Source of the DNA: a virus
Length of the DNA: 45,472 bases
Direction: 5' to 3' (one strand)
Virus record (IMG/VR): IMGVR_UViG_3300027979_000003
Location: 1 to 45,472 of that record
Shown: positions 33,516 to 40,015 of the stretch, piece after piece
Layout: the number at the start of each line of letters is the position of its first letter
Position numbering within the stretch: position 1 is the first letter of the stretch
Program-made: the position numbers and the translations under genes
The notes under the pieces: model-generated
Database searches by the model: none
Told to the model about the DNA's origin: nothing
Seen by the model: the letters and a program-made list of their open reading frames with translations, nothing else

Positions 33516-33731
33516 CTATCTTATACTGAAACTCTCGTTACTCCCACACTTCGGACACTTGATTTTGCTATCATCTGCGCCATAATACAGCCATTCATTG
33601 CCACACATATTGCAAGTCACGATCTTCGGCTGGCTCAGTCCTGATTCAGTCTTATCCATGTTTTGTTCCTCCCCATTGACTTTGCATTTTAACGTGCTTA
33701 ATAAAATGGTTGATAGGTGTTCCAAGTCCAT
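33516..33731 (-). CDS. 71-aa zinc-ribbon protein
   Basis: From ATG 33731 (GAGGAGG five bases upstream, inside the end of the methyltransferase gene) the protein is 71 aa. The C-terminal ribbon is CNMCGNEWLYYGADDSKIKC then PKCG (two CxxCG pairs about 20 residues apart). An internal ATG at 33659 also has a strong site (GGGGAGG) and would make a 47-aa ribbon-only form, so two products are possible. It likely binds DNA, RNA or a polymerase. Confidence 0.65.
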   Translation of the reverse strand: MDLEHLSTILLSTLKCKVNGEEQNMDKTESGLSQPKIVTCNMCGNEWLYYGADDSKIKCPKCGSNESFSIR

Positions 33732-34520
33732 TTATGCCTCCTCAGTATAATATACGGACTCAAAATCGATACCATACTCAATAACAACAATACGGCAACT
33801 TACACCAGTACCACTCTTCCGAAAAGAATCCTCTGGCAATTTTTCTGAATATCCACCAACTTCATCGAACCATTCACGAAACGCTTTTGCCTTCGTATTG
33901 CTTCGGAAGAAAGCAGCTTCACACATAACAGAAACAAGGACACCTTCATCTCTCAAAAACTTATGAGCGTGCATAACGTGAGAAATATCCTGCAATTCTT
34001 CAAATGGTGGATTCATTACAACAACATCGTACTTTCTTTCAGGTTTAATACTAAGAAAATCCTCATTTTTTACTTGATACCCCATTTCAGAAAGTGCTTT
34101 TGCCCGCTGTTCATTCTTTTCAACGCAAAAGATTTCTGCTCCGATTGACTTAACATGCTTGGCAATCGCACCCAAACCGGCAGACGGTTCTAACACAATA
34201 TCACCAGACCTTATATCAGCAAGTGCCAGCATTTTATTTACTACTTCGAGAGGTGTTTCAAAAAATCCATCACGCTCTATAGTTAAAGCTCCATTTTCCA
34301 GTAAACCAACAACCTGTAAGCGTGGATCGAGCTTAAACACATGAGCTTTTGCAGAACGATTCCACTTGCCGCCCATAGCTTTCAGAGCCTTATTTACACG
34401 CTCATAAAGTTTACGGTCAAGTTGACCGACAAGAACTCCATGCAAACCGTCATTGCTCCACTCCATTGCTTTTAAAACTTCAAGCACATCATCTTCAAAT
34501 TTCAATGTTTTTGTCAGCAT
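33732..34520 (-). CDS. Orphan DNA methyltransferase, N6-adenine type
   Basis: The protein is 262 aa from ATG 34520 (AAGGAG upstream); the open frame reaches 34571 but without support. Motif I is VLEPSAGLGAIA (about residues 109-120) and motif IV is MNPPF (about 169-173), the (N/D)PP(F/Y) signature of amino-methyltransferases acting on adenine or cytosine N4. The N-terminal ~95 residues (LDRKLYERVNKALKAMGGKW then NRSAKAHVF) are a separate domain often seen with phage methyltransferases. No matching restriction gene is present, so protection from host restriction or gene control is the likely use. Confidence 0.8.
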   Translation of the reverse strand: MLTKTLKFEDDVLEVLKAMEWSNDGLHGVLVGQLDRKLYERVNKALKAMGGKWNRSAKAHVFKLDPRLQVVGLLENGALTIERDGFFETPLEVVNKMLALADIRSGDIVLEPSAGLGAIAKHVKSIGAEIFCVEKNEQRAKALSEMGYQVKNEDFLSIKPERKYDVVVMNPPFEELQDISHVMHAHKFLRDEGVLVSVMCEAAFFRSNTKAKAFREWFDEVGGYSEKLPEDSFRKSGTGVSCRIVVIEYGIDFESVYYTEEA

Positions 34521-34587
34521 ATTTTTCTCCTTGTTTCTGCTTTCTTGTATTCGTATCGCTGTAACAGCCAATCAACCCATAAACTTG

Positions 34588-34797
34588 TCATGTGGCAAGG
34601 ACAACCATAATTTGGGGTTTTTTCATCCACTGTTTTCCCCATACCATAAGATCATTAACCGTTTCCATCCCGGTAAGCGGTTTTGCCTCTCTAAATGTCA
34701 ATGACTGGTCAAAGCCAACCTGATCGGTATGGTCAAGTATAGCCACATACCCGACCGCCGGGACACTGGCAGTTTCAACATCTTTACTGTTTTTCAT
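34588..34797 (-). CDS. 69-aa protein of unknown function
   Basis: The ribosome site is GGAGGTTTGGAG. The protein (MKNSKDVETASVPAVGYVAI, then TFREAKPLTGMETVNDLMVW) has no Cys and no membrane segment. It lies between the helicase part and the methyltransferase. No family recognised. Confidence 0.55.
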   Translation of the reverse strand: MKNSKDVETASVPAVGYVAILDHTDQVGFDQSLTFREAKPLTGMETVNDLMVWGKQWMKKPQIMVVLAT

Positions 34798-34837
34798 TCT
34801 CCAAACCTCCTTACTGCTAATTTGTAAAGTTTAATAC

Positions 34838-35881
34838 TCATCCTGATTCTCCCATGCCACAAGATGCTGTTTCGTTTTCTTTGCTGAGAATAGCTGGTAT
34901 CTGAAAAATATATCTATCATGCAGGAAATCTCTCTGCATTGAATCAGCCGCTATTTGTTCCAGTCTGGTAAAAACATCAATGTAAGGCATATTCTCTGCC
35001 CATTCCTCAGCCTGTTTTCTGGTTATCCTGACTTTCCTGAAAGCACCGTTACCATTCTTGGCCCTGAAAATAAAATCATCCTCTTCAGCTTTTTTATAGG
35101 ATTTGGCAAGATCATCATTTTCGTAATCCCTGATACACTTATCCCTGTTTACCCTGCTCGAAAACATCCAGTCAGTAAGCGGAGTAATCTTAGAGCCATG
35201 CTCAAGCCTGAAATGGAGTTCCTTACCCTGCATAGTCTCGTCAATAGACTGTTTTACTTTCGTCAGTGCAACCGCACACACAACGCCCCTTTGACACGCA
35301 CAGAGATAATCCACAGTCATATAGAGCCTGGCCTTCTCTGCCGTACCTTCGCCCCCACGTCCCATTGTCTGGTTTGATTTCTTCTGCAAAGCTATCATAG
35401 CAACCCCAGTCTTGAGGCAGTCATAAATATCTCTTATCTGGCTCGTAAGCATATAATATTGCCCCTCGGTTGGTTCGAGGTAGTCAATACAAGTCAGCCC
35501 GTCAGTATTGTAATTCTCAATAACAGTATCAAAGTTATCAGACTGTGAAGCAATCATGATATTGTCTTTCCAGAAATCAACCGGATCACCAAAAGATTTT
35601 ATTCTGCCCTTGATTTCACCAGCACCTTCCGAGACGAGAAACAGTTTCTCAAACTGGGAATTAATATTCAGTCTCAGTGTATTTAGAATCAAGGCTGTTT
35701 TTGCACTGTTGGTAGTTCCTGCCACAATGATGATTGACTTGGGCGGGATTGAGATTTTCTTATCAAGATCGAATGGCAGTTTTATAGGGAAGCTTTCTTC
35801 AGTCGGGAGGGATAAATCAATCCAGTCAACCTCAGTTGGGATAATATGGTAAACATTGTTCTTACAGGATCTTTCTTTAAA
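34838..35881 (-). CDS. RecA-like helicase/ATPase part of the primase-helicase, read in the -1 frame
   Basis: This frame carries a RecA-fold ATPase with Walker A AGTTNSAKTALILN, a Walker B-like acidic strand (LTCIDYLEP) and later conserved features. The only in-frame start codon is a GTG at 35725, inside the Walker A strand, so it cannot be an independent gene. Upstream of it 52 sense codons are open in frame and fit the family: FKERSCKNNVYHIIPTEVDW then LSLPTEESFPIKLPFDLD. These continue a winged-helix wing whose first half is in the 454-aa ORF. The two frames overlap at 35782-35881 and meet at U UUA AAG (35875-35881). A -1 shift there gives one 769-aa primase-helicase. Confidence 0.75.
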   Translation of the reverse strand, partial: FKERSCKNNVYHIIPTEVDWIDLSLPTEESFPIKLPFDLDKKISIPPKSIIIVAGTTNSAKTALILNTLRLNINSQFEKLFLVSEGAGEIKGRIKSFGDPVDFWKDNIMIASQSDNFDTVIENYNTDGLTCIDYLEPTEGQYYMLTSQIRDIYDCLKTGVAMIALQKKSNQTMGRGGEGTAEKARLYMTVDYLCACQRGVVCAVALTKVKQSIDETMQGKELHFRLEHGSKITPLTDWMFSSRVNRDKCIRDYENDDLAKSYKKAEEDDFIFRAKNGNGAFRKVRITRKQAEEWAENMPYIDVFTRLEQIAADSMQRDFLHDRYIFQIPAILSKENETASCGMGESG

Positions 35882-37146
35882 ATAATATTATTATTCTTAT
35901 TCTTATATTTATTATTAATATACTTAAGTAATATATAGGAGCGTTGCTGACGATGGCTCCGGGTTGTCAGGTTTAATTCCCGGTCAAGACTTTCGACAGT
36001 GAATGAACCCTTAGCGGTTCTAAGGAAAGCGTGAATGTCGTCAGCCAAATTTTGATTTCCCACAGTTTTTTCAACTGTCATTACTGTCATTCTTTTTGGC
36101 TCAACTGTCATTCTTTTGTCTTCAACTGTCATGTCCTTGTCATGTGCTGTCATTACTGTCATTCTTTTTTGTTCTATGTCATTAGTGTCATTTAAAATAT
36201 CGTCTGAAACGCTGATTTTACGTTCATCATCATACCTGTTTAGGTCTTCTAACTCAATAGGCAATACCCTGCCATACTCAATTCCGTTCTTTACTGTCTT
36301 CATGGCCTGGGCTACATTCGGAGTGCCACTTGCAATTATGGCTTGCTCGAACATAGACAAAACTTCCCCCTCGTCTAACCACTGGAGATAACCACCAATC
36401 AATCTTGATTGCTTGAGACGGGTTATGTGCTTATTCCCTTTTGGACACTCCAGTAATTTTCTGCAACAGGATTCAAGAACTTTCCTTGCATATTTTTCCT
36501 GGCCCTTTCCACCATTGCCATTAATCGGGCAATAAACAGGTTCAGGTGGGCTTGGAATAATGTCAGTCCATTGTTTGATATTAAAAAACTGAGGCTGAGG
36601 GTTGATCCATAGTTCAGGATCATGCGAAACGAAAGTAAGGCGTGATATATCCTTGCAGGCTGTGTCTATCTCAATACCGTAAAGTTCCTTGAAATACTCT
36701 TCAACTGCCGTATAAAACAGTTTATGATCTTCGTCATTCGAGATATTCTCTGCACGGACCCCAACTTTAAGCCCCTCATTAGATGGAGAACGAAAAATAA
36801 ACCATATATTCGTGTCTTGGATTAATAAGTTAAAGAGATTTCTAACTTGTTGAGGGATGTTATCCATATCCGGTATAATGAATCCGGTGGGCTGGATAAT
36901 CTTGGCATTTGCCCTGTGTGAGAATGTGCCGCCAAACGTGATGCCAGGAAGATTGCACTTTGCTTTTTTATATTCTTCTGACTTTACACCATGTTTTGAG
37001 ATAATATTGCGGACTGAATTTATTGAGGCTTTATACTTGTCTGACCTGATATGATCCAACACCTTTTGCCATGTAATTGTAGCAACAGGCTTGGGATTAA
37101 TACCCTTGAACCCTGAAATGGTATCGTTATTTACAAGAATTTCCAT
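35782..37146 (-). CDS. Primase N-terminal part (VirE_N/BT4734-like AEP), zero frame
   Basis: The zero-frame product is 454 aa. Residues ~60-200 match the BT4734-like (VirE N-terminal) archaeo-eukaryotic-type primase-polymerase domain: GGTFSHRANAKIIQPTGFI, DMDNIPQQV, IFRSPSNEGLKVGV, DTACKDISRLTFVSHDPEL. A helical PriCT-like part follows (HITRLKQSRLIGGYLQWLDE). Then comes a linker with four (R/D)MTV repeats (~329-362) and a winged helix (SFTVESLDRELNLTTRSHRQ). After residue 424 the frame leaves family-like sequence and stops at 35782, so the zero-frame end is probably a truncated minor form. It begins 20 bases inside the 60-aa gene, with AAGGAT upstream. Confidence 0.78.
   Translation of the reverse strand: MEILVNNDTISGFKGINPKPVATITWQKVLDHIRSDKYKASINSVRNIISKHGVKSEEYKKAKCNLPGITFGGTFSHRANAKIIQPTGFIIPDMDNIPQQVRNLFNLLIQDTNIWFIFRSPSNEGLKVGVRAENISNDEDHKLFYTAVEEYFKELYGIEIDTACKDISRLTFVSHDPELWINPQPQFFNIKQWTDIIPSPPEPVYCPINGNGGKGQEKYARKVLESCCRKLLECPKGNKHITRLKQSRLIGGYLQWLDEGEVLSMFEQAIIASGTPNVAQAMKTVKNGIEYGRVLPIELEDLNRYDDERKISVSDDILNDTNDIEQKRMTVMTAHDKDMTVEDKRMTVEPKRMTVMTVEKTVGNQNLADDIHAFLRTAKGSFTVESLDRELNLTTRSHRQQRSYILLKYINNKYKNKNNNIILKKDPVRTMFTILSQLRLTGLIYPSRLKKASL
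35875..35881 (-). other. Candidate -1 ribosomal frameshift site U UUA AAG
   Basis: The heptamer TTTAAAG is in the zero frame as T TTA AAG (X XXY YYZ). A -1 slip re-pairs the two tRNAs on TTT and AAA and continues GAA AGA TCC TGT, exactly the frame of the helicase part. The surrounding DNA is very AT-rich with AATAAG/AATAAT runs. No strong downstream hairpin was seen, so a true mutation or an assembly indel is the alternative. Confidence 0.6.
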
Positions 37147-37309
37147 TCTTTTTATCCTTATCAGTTCCTACTGCTTCCTCAACGTCTTCGAAGACAAACC
37201 TATACGCCCGCTTAATGTCTTTCTCAAGCTCAACGGTAAGTTGTCCTGTTTTTTGGAGATGTGCCAAGAATCTGGCTAATTGTCTGTTTCTGATTTTTTC
37301 AAGGTCCAT
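37127..37309 (-). CDS. 60-aa helical protein of unknown function
   Basis: The site AAGGA lies 7 bases before the ATG. The protein (MDLEKIRNRQLARFLAHLQK, then TGQLTVELEKDIKRAYRFVF) is charged and helical and overlaps the primase start by 20 bases. It may help primase loading. Family not recognised. Confidence 0.55.
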   Translation of the reverse strand: MDLEKIRNRQLARFLAHLQKTGQLTVELEKDIKRAYRFVFEDVEEAVGTDKDKKNGNSCK

Positions 37310-37334
37310 ATCATGTCCTTATTTGTATCTCTAT

Positions 37335-37364
37335 ATTTTAATATGTACAGGCAGAATATGTCAA
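37335..37364 (-). promoter_or_regulatory. Probable promoter at the right end of the insertion element
   Basis: TTGACA (37359-37364) directly adjoins the predicted IS right end (TTCAAC, 37365-37370) and is followed after 18 bases by TAAAAT (37335-37340). It would drive the 60-aa gene and the primase-helicase from near 37328. Whether the -35 box is native or created by the insertion is unknown. Confidence 0.5.
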
Positions 37365-37500
37365 GTTGAACTCCATAAAAGACATGGTTCTTCCTTCATC
37401 CGCTGGCATTAAGACACCACACGTCGAGAAGCACACCCGACAGTTCCTGCCGTGAATAAGTTCTGTTTCTGTAATCCGAATTTCAAAATATTCTGTGCAG
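37365..37500 (-). ncRNA. Candidate omegaRNA (TnpB guide RNA) scaffold
   Basis: In IS200/IS605-type elements the guide RNA spans the 3' end of tnpB and the right end of the element. Here the region after the RuvC-III motif, including GGGTGTGCTTCTCGACGTG and CCAGCGGATGAAGGAAGAAC, resembles such scaffolds and ends with TTCAAC at 37365-37370. The roughly 16-20 bases beyond it (37345-37364) would be the guide. Boundaries are approximate. Confidence 0.45.
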
Positions 37501-38566
37501 CAAGGTGATCCCTGTCATGGACTGTTCCGCACGCCTCACACGTCCATATACGGTCAGAGAGCGTTAAACGAGTATTCACCTTGCCACATGTACACATCCG
37601 GCTTGAAGGCTCAAATTTGCCTATCTCCAGATAGTTCTTGTCACTGTCTGCAAGTTTATACTGGAGCATTTGGTAAAAATCCCCAAGTCCTAAGTCAGAA
37701 ATACTCTGTGCAAGGCAGTGATTTTTTACCATGCCTTTAATATTAAGGTCTTCACACACAACCGTATCGAAACGGTTGACTATCCCGCTTGTCGTTTTGT
37801 GTAAAAAGTCCTTTCTCTGATTCGCTACGTGTTCATGTTGCAGCGCAAGATGAAGAACTGCCTTGCGTCTGTTTGCGCTTCCCTTCACCTTCCGGCTTGC
37901 CCTGCGTTGTAAAACCTTCAGCCTTCCGAGTGCCTGCTTTAAGTGCTTCGGGTTTTCTATCTCCGTTCCATCTGAAAGAACGGCAAACATCTTGATGCCT
38001 GTATCAATCCCGACCGCCGTTGCTTTACGGATCGCCTTTTGCTTCACCTTCTTGTCTTCTATTTCAACAGCAATACTCACAAAGAATTTTCCCGTTGCCG
38101 TCTTCTTGATTACAGCCGTTTTTATGGTCCCCTCGAATGTCCGGCTTATCCGTGTCGGTATCCACCCGAGTTTAGGGGCAAAAACCCTATTCTCATCAAA
38201 CTTGACCTTCACGTTTTGCGGAAAGCCTACCGTATGCCGTTTGTTATGTTTGCGTTTGAATTTCGGGAATCCGTGTTTTTCACGGAAGAAACGGGTAAAG
38301 GCTTTTTCCATATTCACGATGGACTGTTGAAGACTCTGAGCAACGGAAAGATTTAACCATTCATATTCAGGCTTCTTCTTTATCTGTGTCAATTCCGTCA
38401 TCAGGGTAAAGGCACTCATGGTCTTCTTGTCTTTTTGGTATGCCTCAATCCTTCGGGCAAGAGCCCAGTTATACACCCACCGGGCATTGCCAAGCATCTG
38501 TTCAAGCTGCCCCGCCTGCTTCTGATTCGGGTATATCCTGTATTCGTAACCACGTATTTTTGCCAC
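37409..38566 (-). CDS. tnpB: TnpB (RNA-guided nuclease, IS605 OrfB family)
   Basis: The protein is 385 aa from a GTG at 38566. It has the N-terminal helix-turn-helix (KIRGYEYRIYPNQKQAGQLE). The RuvC-like catalytic residues are present: Asp188 in VGIDTGIK, Glu272 in CEDLNIKG and Asp353 in HDRDHLAAQNI. The zinc ribbon reads SSRMCTCGKV...WTCEACG, so the first pair is CxC (Cys325, Cys327) rather than the usual CxxC, one residue short. The usual DRDxNAA has Leu in place of Asn. It is otherwise full length. It nicks or cuts DNA next to a target-adjacent motif under RNA guidance; the altered ribbon may reduce activity. Confidence 0.85.
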   Translation of the reverse strand: MAKIRGYEYRIYPNQKQAGQLEQMLGNARWVYNWALARRIEAYQKDKKTMSAFTLMTELTQIKKKPEYEWLNLSVAQSLQQSIVNMEKAFTRFFREKHGFPKFKRKHNKRHTVGFPQNVKVKFDENRVFAPKLGWIPTRISRTFEGTIKTAVIKKTATGKFFVSIAVEIEDKKVKQKAIRKATAVGIDTGIKMFAVLSDGTEIENPKHLKQALGRLKVLQRRASRKVKGSANRRKAVLHLALQHEHVANQRKDFLHKTTSGIVNRFDTVVCEDLNIKGMVKNHCLAQSISDLGLGDFYQMLQYKLADSDKNYLEIGKFEPSSRMCTCGKVNTRLTLSDRIWTCEACGTVHDRDHLAAQNILKFGLQKQNLFTAGTVGCASRRVVS

Positions 38567-38572
38567 GTTTAG

Positions 38573-38602
38573 AGTTTATCATAATTCTATAAAGAATGTC
38601 AA
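38573..38602 (-). promoter_or_regulatory. Promoter of tnpB
   Basis: TTGACA (38597-38602) is followed after 18 bases by TAAACT (38573-38578), preceded by TGA. An overlapping TATGAT lies only 13 bases from the -35. With TAAACT, transcription would start at the GTG codon itself, so tnpB might be read from a nearly leaderless mRNA; no ribosome site is visible. Confidence 0.5.
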
Positions 38603-38730
38603 GTCTTTTTAGAAAATAAATAAATATGGGGCTCAATAAAGGTTTTGAGCGGACGGGATGAAGCTCCGCCGTTCAAAACGCCTCCATTAATATTTTAGCT
38701 CTTGGGATGAAGAGCCTGGCCTCTGCCTAA

Positions 38731-38759
38731 ATGCCCCGTCCGCTTGCGGCGGGGAGCAT
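38731..38759 (-). repeat. Left-end subterminal hairpin of the insertion element
   Basis: CCCCG-t-CCGC-TT-GCGG-CGGGG forms a long G/C-rich stem with one bulged base, flanked by ATG...CAT. Such imperfect hairpins at the left end are what IS200/IS605 transposases bind. A further hairpin (GCTCTT with AAGAGC) lies near 38698-38715, and an imperfect GTTTTGA...TCAAAAC stem lies near 38645-38682. Confidence 0.65.
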
Positions 38760-38966
38760 TCACAAATCTTTTCTTGCTTTGCATAAGCGTTCTTTAATTT
38801 CTTCAGTACCTTCAGGTAGTAGTTTCCCGGCCGCATATATTAGTTCTTTCGCTAAGTCTATTGACTCCAGTTCATCAAGCAACCCACTTGAAATATTGGT
38901 ACTATCAGCCATTACAACTAATTCCATATATGTTAAGTTATGCTTTACATCAAAACAAAAGATCAT
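38760..38966 (-). CDS. 68-aa acidic helical protein, possibly shortened by the insertion
   Basis: ATG 38966 has GGAGG five bases upstream. The protein starts MIFCFDVKHNLTYMELVVMA and ends EEIKERLCKARKDL. It is acidic and helical (LLDELESIDLAKELIYAAGK). Its stop codon abuts the left-end hairpin of the TnpB element, so the original gene might have continued. It lies in the early operon. Family not recognised. Confidence 0.6.
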   Translation of the reverse strand: MIFCFDVKHNLTYMELVVMADSTNISSGLLDELESIDLAKELIYAAGKLLPEGTEEIKERLCKARKDL

Positions 38967-38979
38967 TTATGCCTCCTTT

Positions 38980-39138
38980 CTATTGATTCATTAACCAATC
39001 CTCGATCATCAAAGCCGCTCTCCATAGTTCGTTTCCGTGCTTATACATCTCTCCATCATCACAGGTACACATCAAGTTTGAAGCTCGGCACATGACTATC
39101 TGTGCTTCCAATAATGCTTCTATTATTTCTTTATCCAT
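38980..39138 (-). CDS. 52-aa acidic helical protein with CxC
   Basis: ATG 39138 has GGAGG four bases upstream (AAAGGAGGAATT). The protein starts MDKEIIEALLEAQIVMCRAS, has LMCTCDDGEMYKHG in the centre and ends RAALMIEDWLMNQ. Two helices flank a Cys-containing turn. The next gene (38966) follows after 13 bases. Start site and coding composition are good; function unknown. Confidence 0.6.
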   Translation of the reverse strand: MDKEIIEALLEAQIVMCRASNLMCTCDDGEMYKHGNELWRAALMIEDWLMNQ

Positions 39139-39158
39139 AATTCCTCCTTTATTTTTCC

Positions 39159-39305
39159 TTTAAGCAACTCTGGGCGGGGCGACAGTAACCATTGTGCACA
39201 TACCATCATTACCGCTGCCCTTTCCAGATCAGGCCGTTTGCAAAGTGACCCTCACTGTTCCGGTTTTACAATTTCGGCTGTCAGCACCCCCCACAGTTGC
39301 TTAAA
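39159..39305 (-). repeat. Long inverted repeat, first structured block of a non-coding gap
   Basis: Arms at 39159-39185 and 39278-39305 pair over ~24 base pairs (11 perfect bases TTTAAGCAACT, then three mismatches and one bulge). The loop of ~92 bases contains a smaller hairpin (AGTGA-CCC-TCACT) and a TGTGCACA palindrome. There is no credible gene. The block lies in the transcribed leader of the 52-aa and 68-aa genes and is visibly more G/C-rich than its surroundings. It could be an RNA element, an origin or a small non-autonomous mobile repeat. Confidence 0.6.
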
Positions 39306-39470
39306 ATTGTTATACGCCCCGTTTCTCATTTTCACCGTGTATTATGATATACTTTATCTGTACTCTCATCTGGCCCTTGAGACCTAAACCCTGTAAGTGT
39401 CGTCTCAAGCCGTACCCAGGGTTAGAATGGCCAAGCGCACGGGATCATCCACTGACGGGCGTATAACAAT
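39306..39470 (-). ncRNA. Second structured block, with inverted repeat ends and possible pseudoknot
   Basis: Arms at 39306-39322 and 39455-39470 pair over 16 bp with one bulge (ATTGTTATACGCCC with its complement). Inside, 39371-39375 pairs with 39429-39433. Within that, stem a (TTGAGAC 39377-39383 with GTCTCAA 39402-39408) interleaves with stem b (AACCCTG 39387-39393 with CAGGGTT 39417-39423), the pattern of an H-type pseudoknot. No gene of useful length fits; the best readings are 25 and 34 codons without ribosome sites. The functional strand is assumed minus because the operon is leftward. Confidence 0.5.
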
Positions 39471-39535
39471 ACTTTTCTCCTTTATGTCTCATAAATCAGA
39501 AAATATGAGTCACAAGTTAGTTTGTTGCTAATAGA

Positions 39536-39757
39536 TTACTCATAATCTCCCATGCACCATTCCCACTCTACCGAAGCCCCACAACAATCAGTTACCGGAT
39601 CACCCCATGTATCAGGATAATGAGTACCTGACAGGCCATGAGTAACATAATGACCTGCATAGTCAAACTCGTTCTGTAACGCAACAATCTTGCAGAGTTG
39701 CCCACATTCAGGACAGACAAAACCTTCTGGTGTATCATACTCAGGTATTTTTCTCAT
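39536..39757 (-). CDS. 73-aa cysteine-rich protein
   Basis: ATG 39757 overlaps the previous stop as ATGA; the longer frame to 39793 is within the upstream gene. The protein has PEGFVCPECGQLCKIVAL, then HYVTHGLSGTHYPDTWG, CCGASVEWEWC and a short acidic tail. Six Cys and several His could bind one or two zinc ions, as in a zinc ribbon. It is the gene just upstream of the structured non-coding gap. No family recognised. Confidence 0.6.
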   Translation of the reverse strand: MRKIPEYDTPEGFVCPECGQLCKIVALQNEFDYAGHYVTHGLSGTHYPDTWGDPVTDCCGASVEWEWCMGDYE

Positions 39758-40014
39758 TCCGTAACATCCAGTGGTGTACCACAAGTTTGGCAAAACTTGA
39801 TTTCAGGTTGTTTCACTGATTCAGTAGATACTCTATACAAATTTCTTTCCAAGATTTTGATACTGATTTCATATTCAATATCGTTAAGAGTATCGAACAT
39901 GAAAAGAATTTTGAGACTCATTGCTTTGGTCGGCACATCAAACCTGCATAGTGGCTGGATAGCTCGTTCCCATACCTTAAGTTCATCTATTGACTTGTCT
40001 TGCCAGTAATTCAT
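39754..40014 (-). CDS. 86-aa protein ending in a CxxCG motif
   Basis: The protein starts MNYWQDKSIDELKVWERAIQ, is helical in the middle and ends FCQTCGTPLDVTE. A single CxxCG pair near the end suggests half of a zinc ribbon, perhaps completed by a partner. A GAGGG site lies upstream; ATGA overlap with the next gene. Family not recognised. Confidence 0.55.
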   Translation of the reverse strand: MNYWQDKSIDELKVWERAIQPLCRFDVPTKAMSLKILFMFDTLNDIEYEISIKILERNLYRVSTESVKQPEIKFCQTCGTPLDVTE

Positions 40015-40015
40015 T

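Larger units (their letters stand above)
37365..38760 (-). mobile_element. IS200/IS605-type element carrying only tnpB
   Basis: The unit has tnpB, a left-end hairpin (38731-38759) with a bulged base in its G/C-rich stem and a candidate right end (TTCAAC). There is no tnpA transposase, so it would be a non-autonomous, IS1341-like copy. It lies inside the leftward early operon immediately after the stop of the 68-aa gene and before the primase operon part. No target-site duplication is expected for this family. Ends are inferred. Confidence 0.6.

Noticed and set aside
39159-39470. Integron attC-like site
   Set aside because: The bulged long stems recall attC, but the core boxes (RYYYAAC at the start, GTTRRRY at the end) are not present in the needed order and no integrase or cassette genes are nearby.
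39427-39531. 34-codon plus-strand and 25-codon minus-strand frames in the non-coding gap
   Set aside because: Neither has a ribosome site or protein-like composition, and both lie in the structured repeats.
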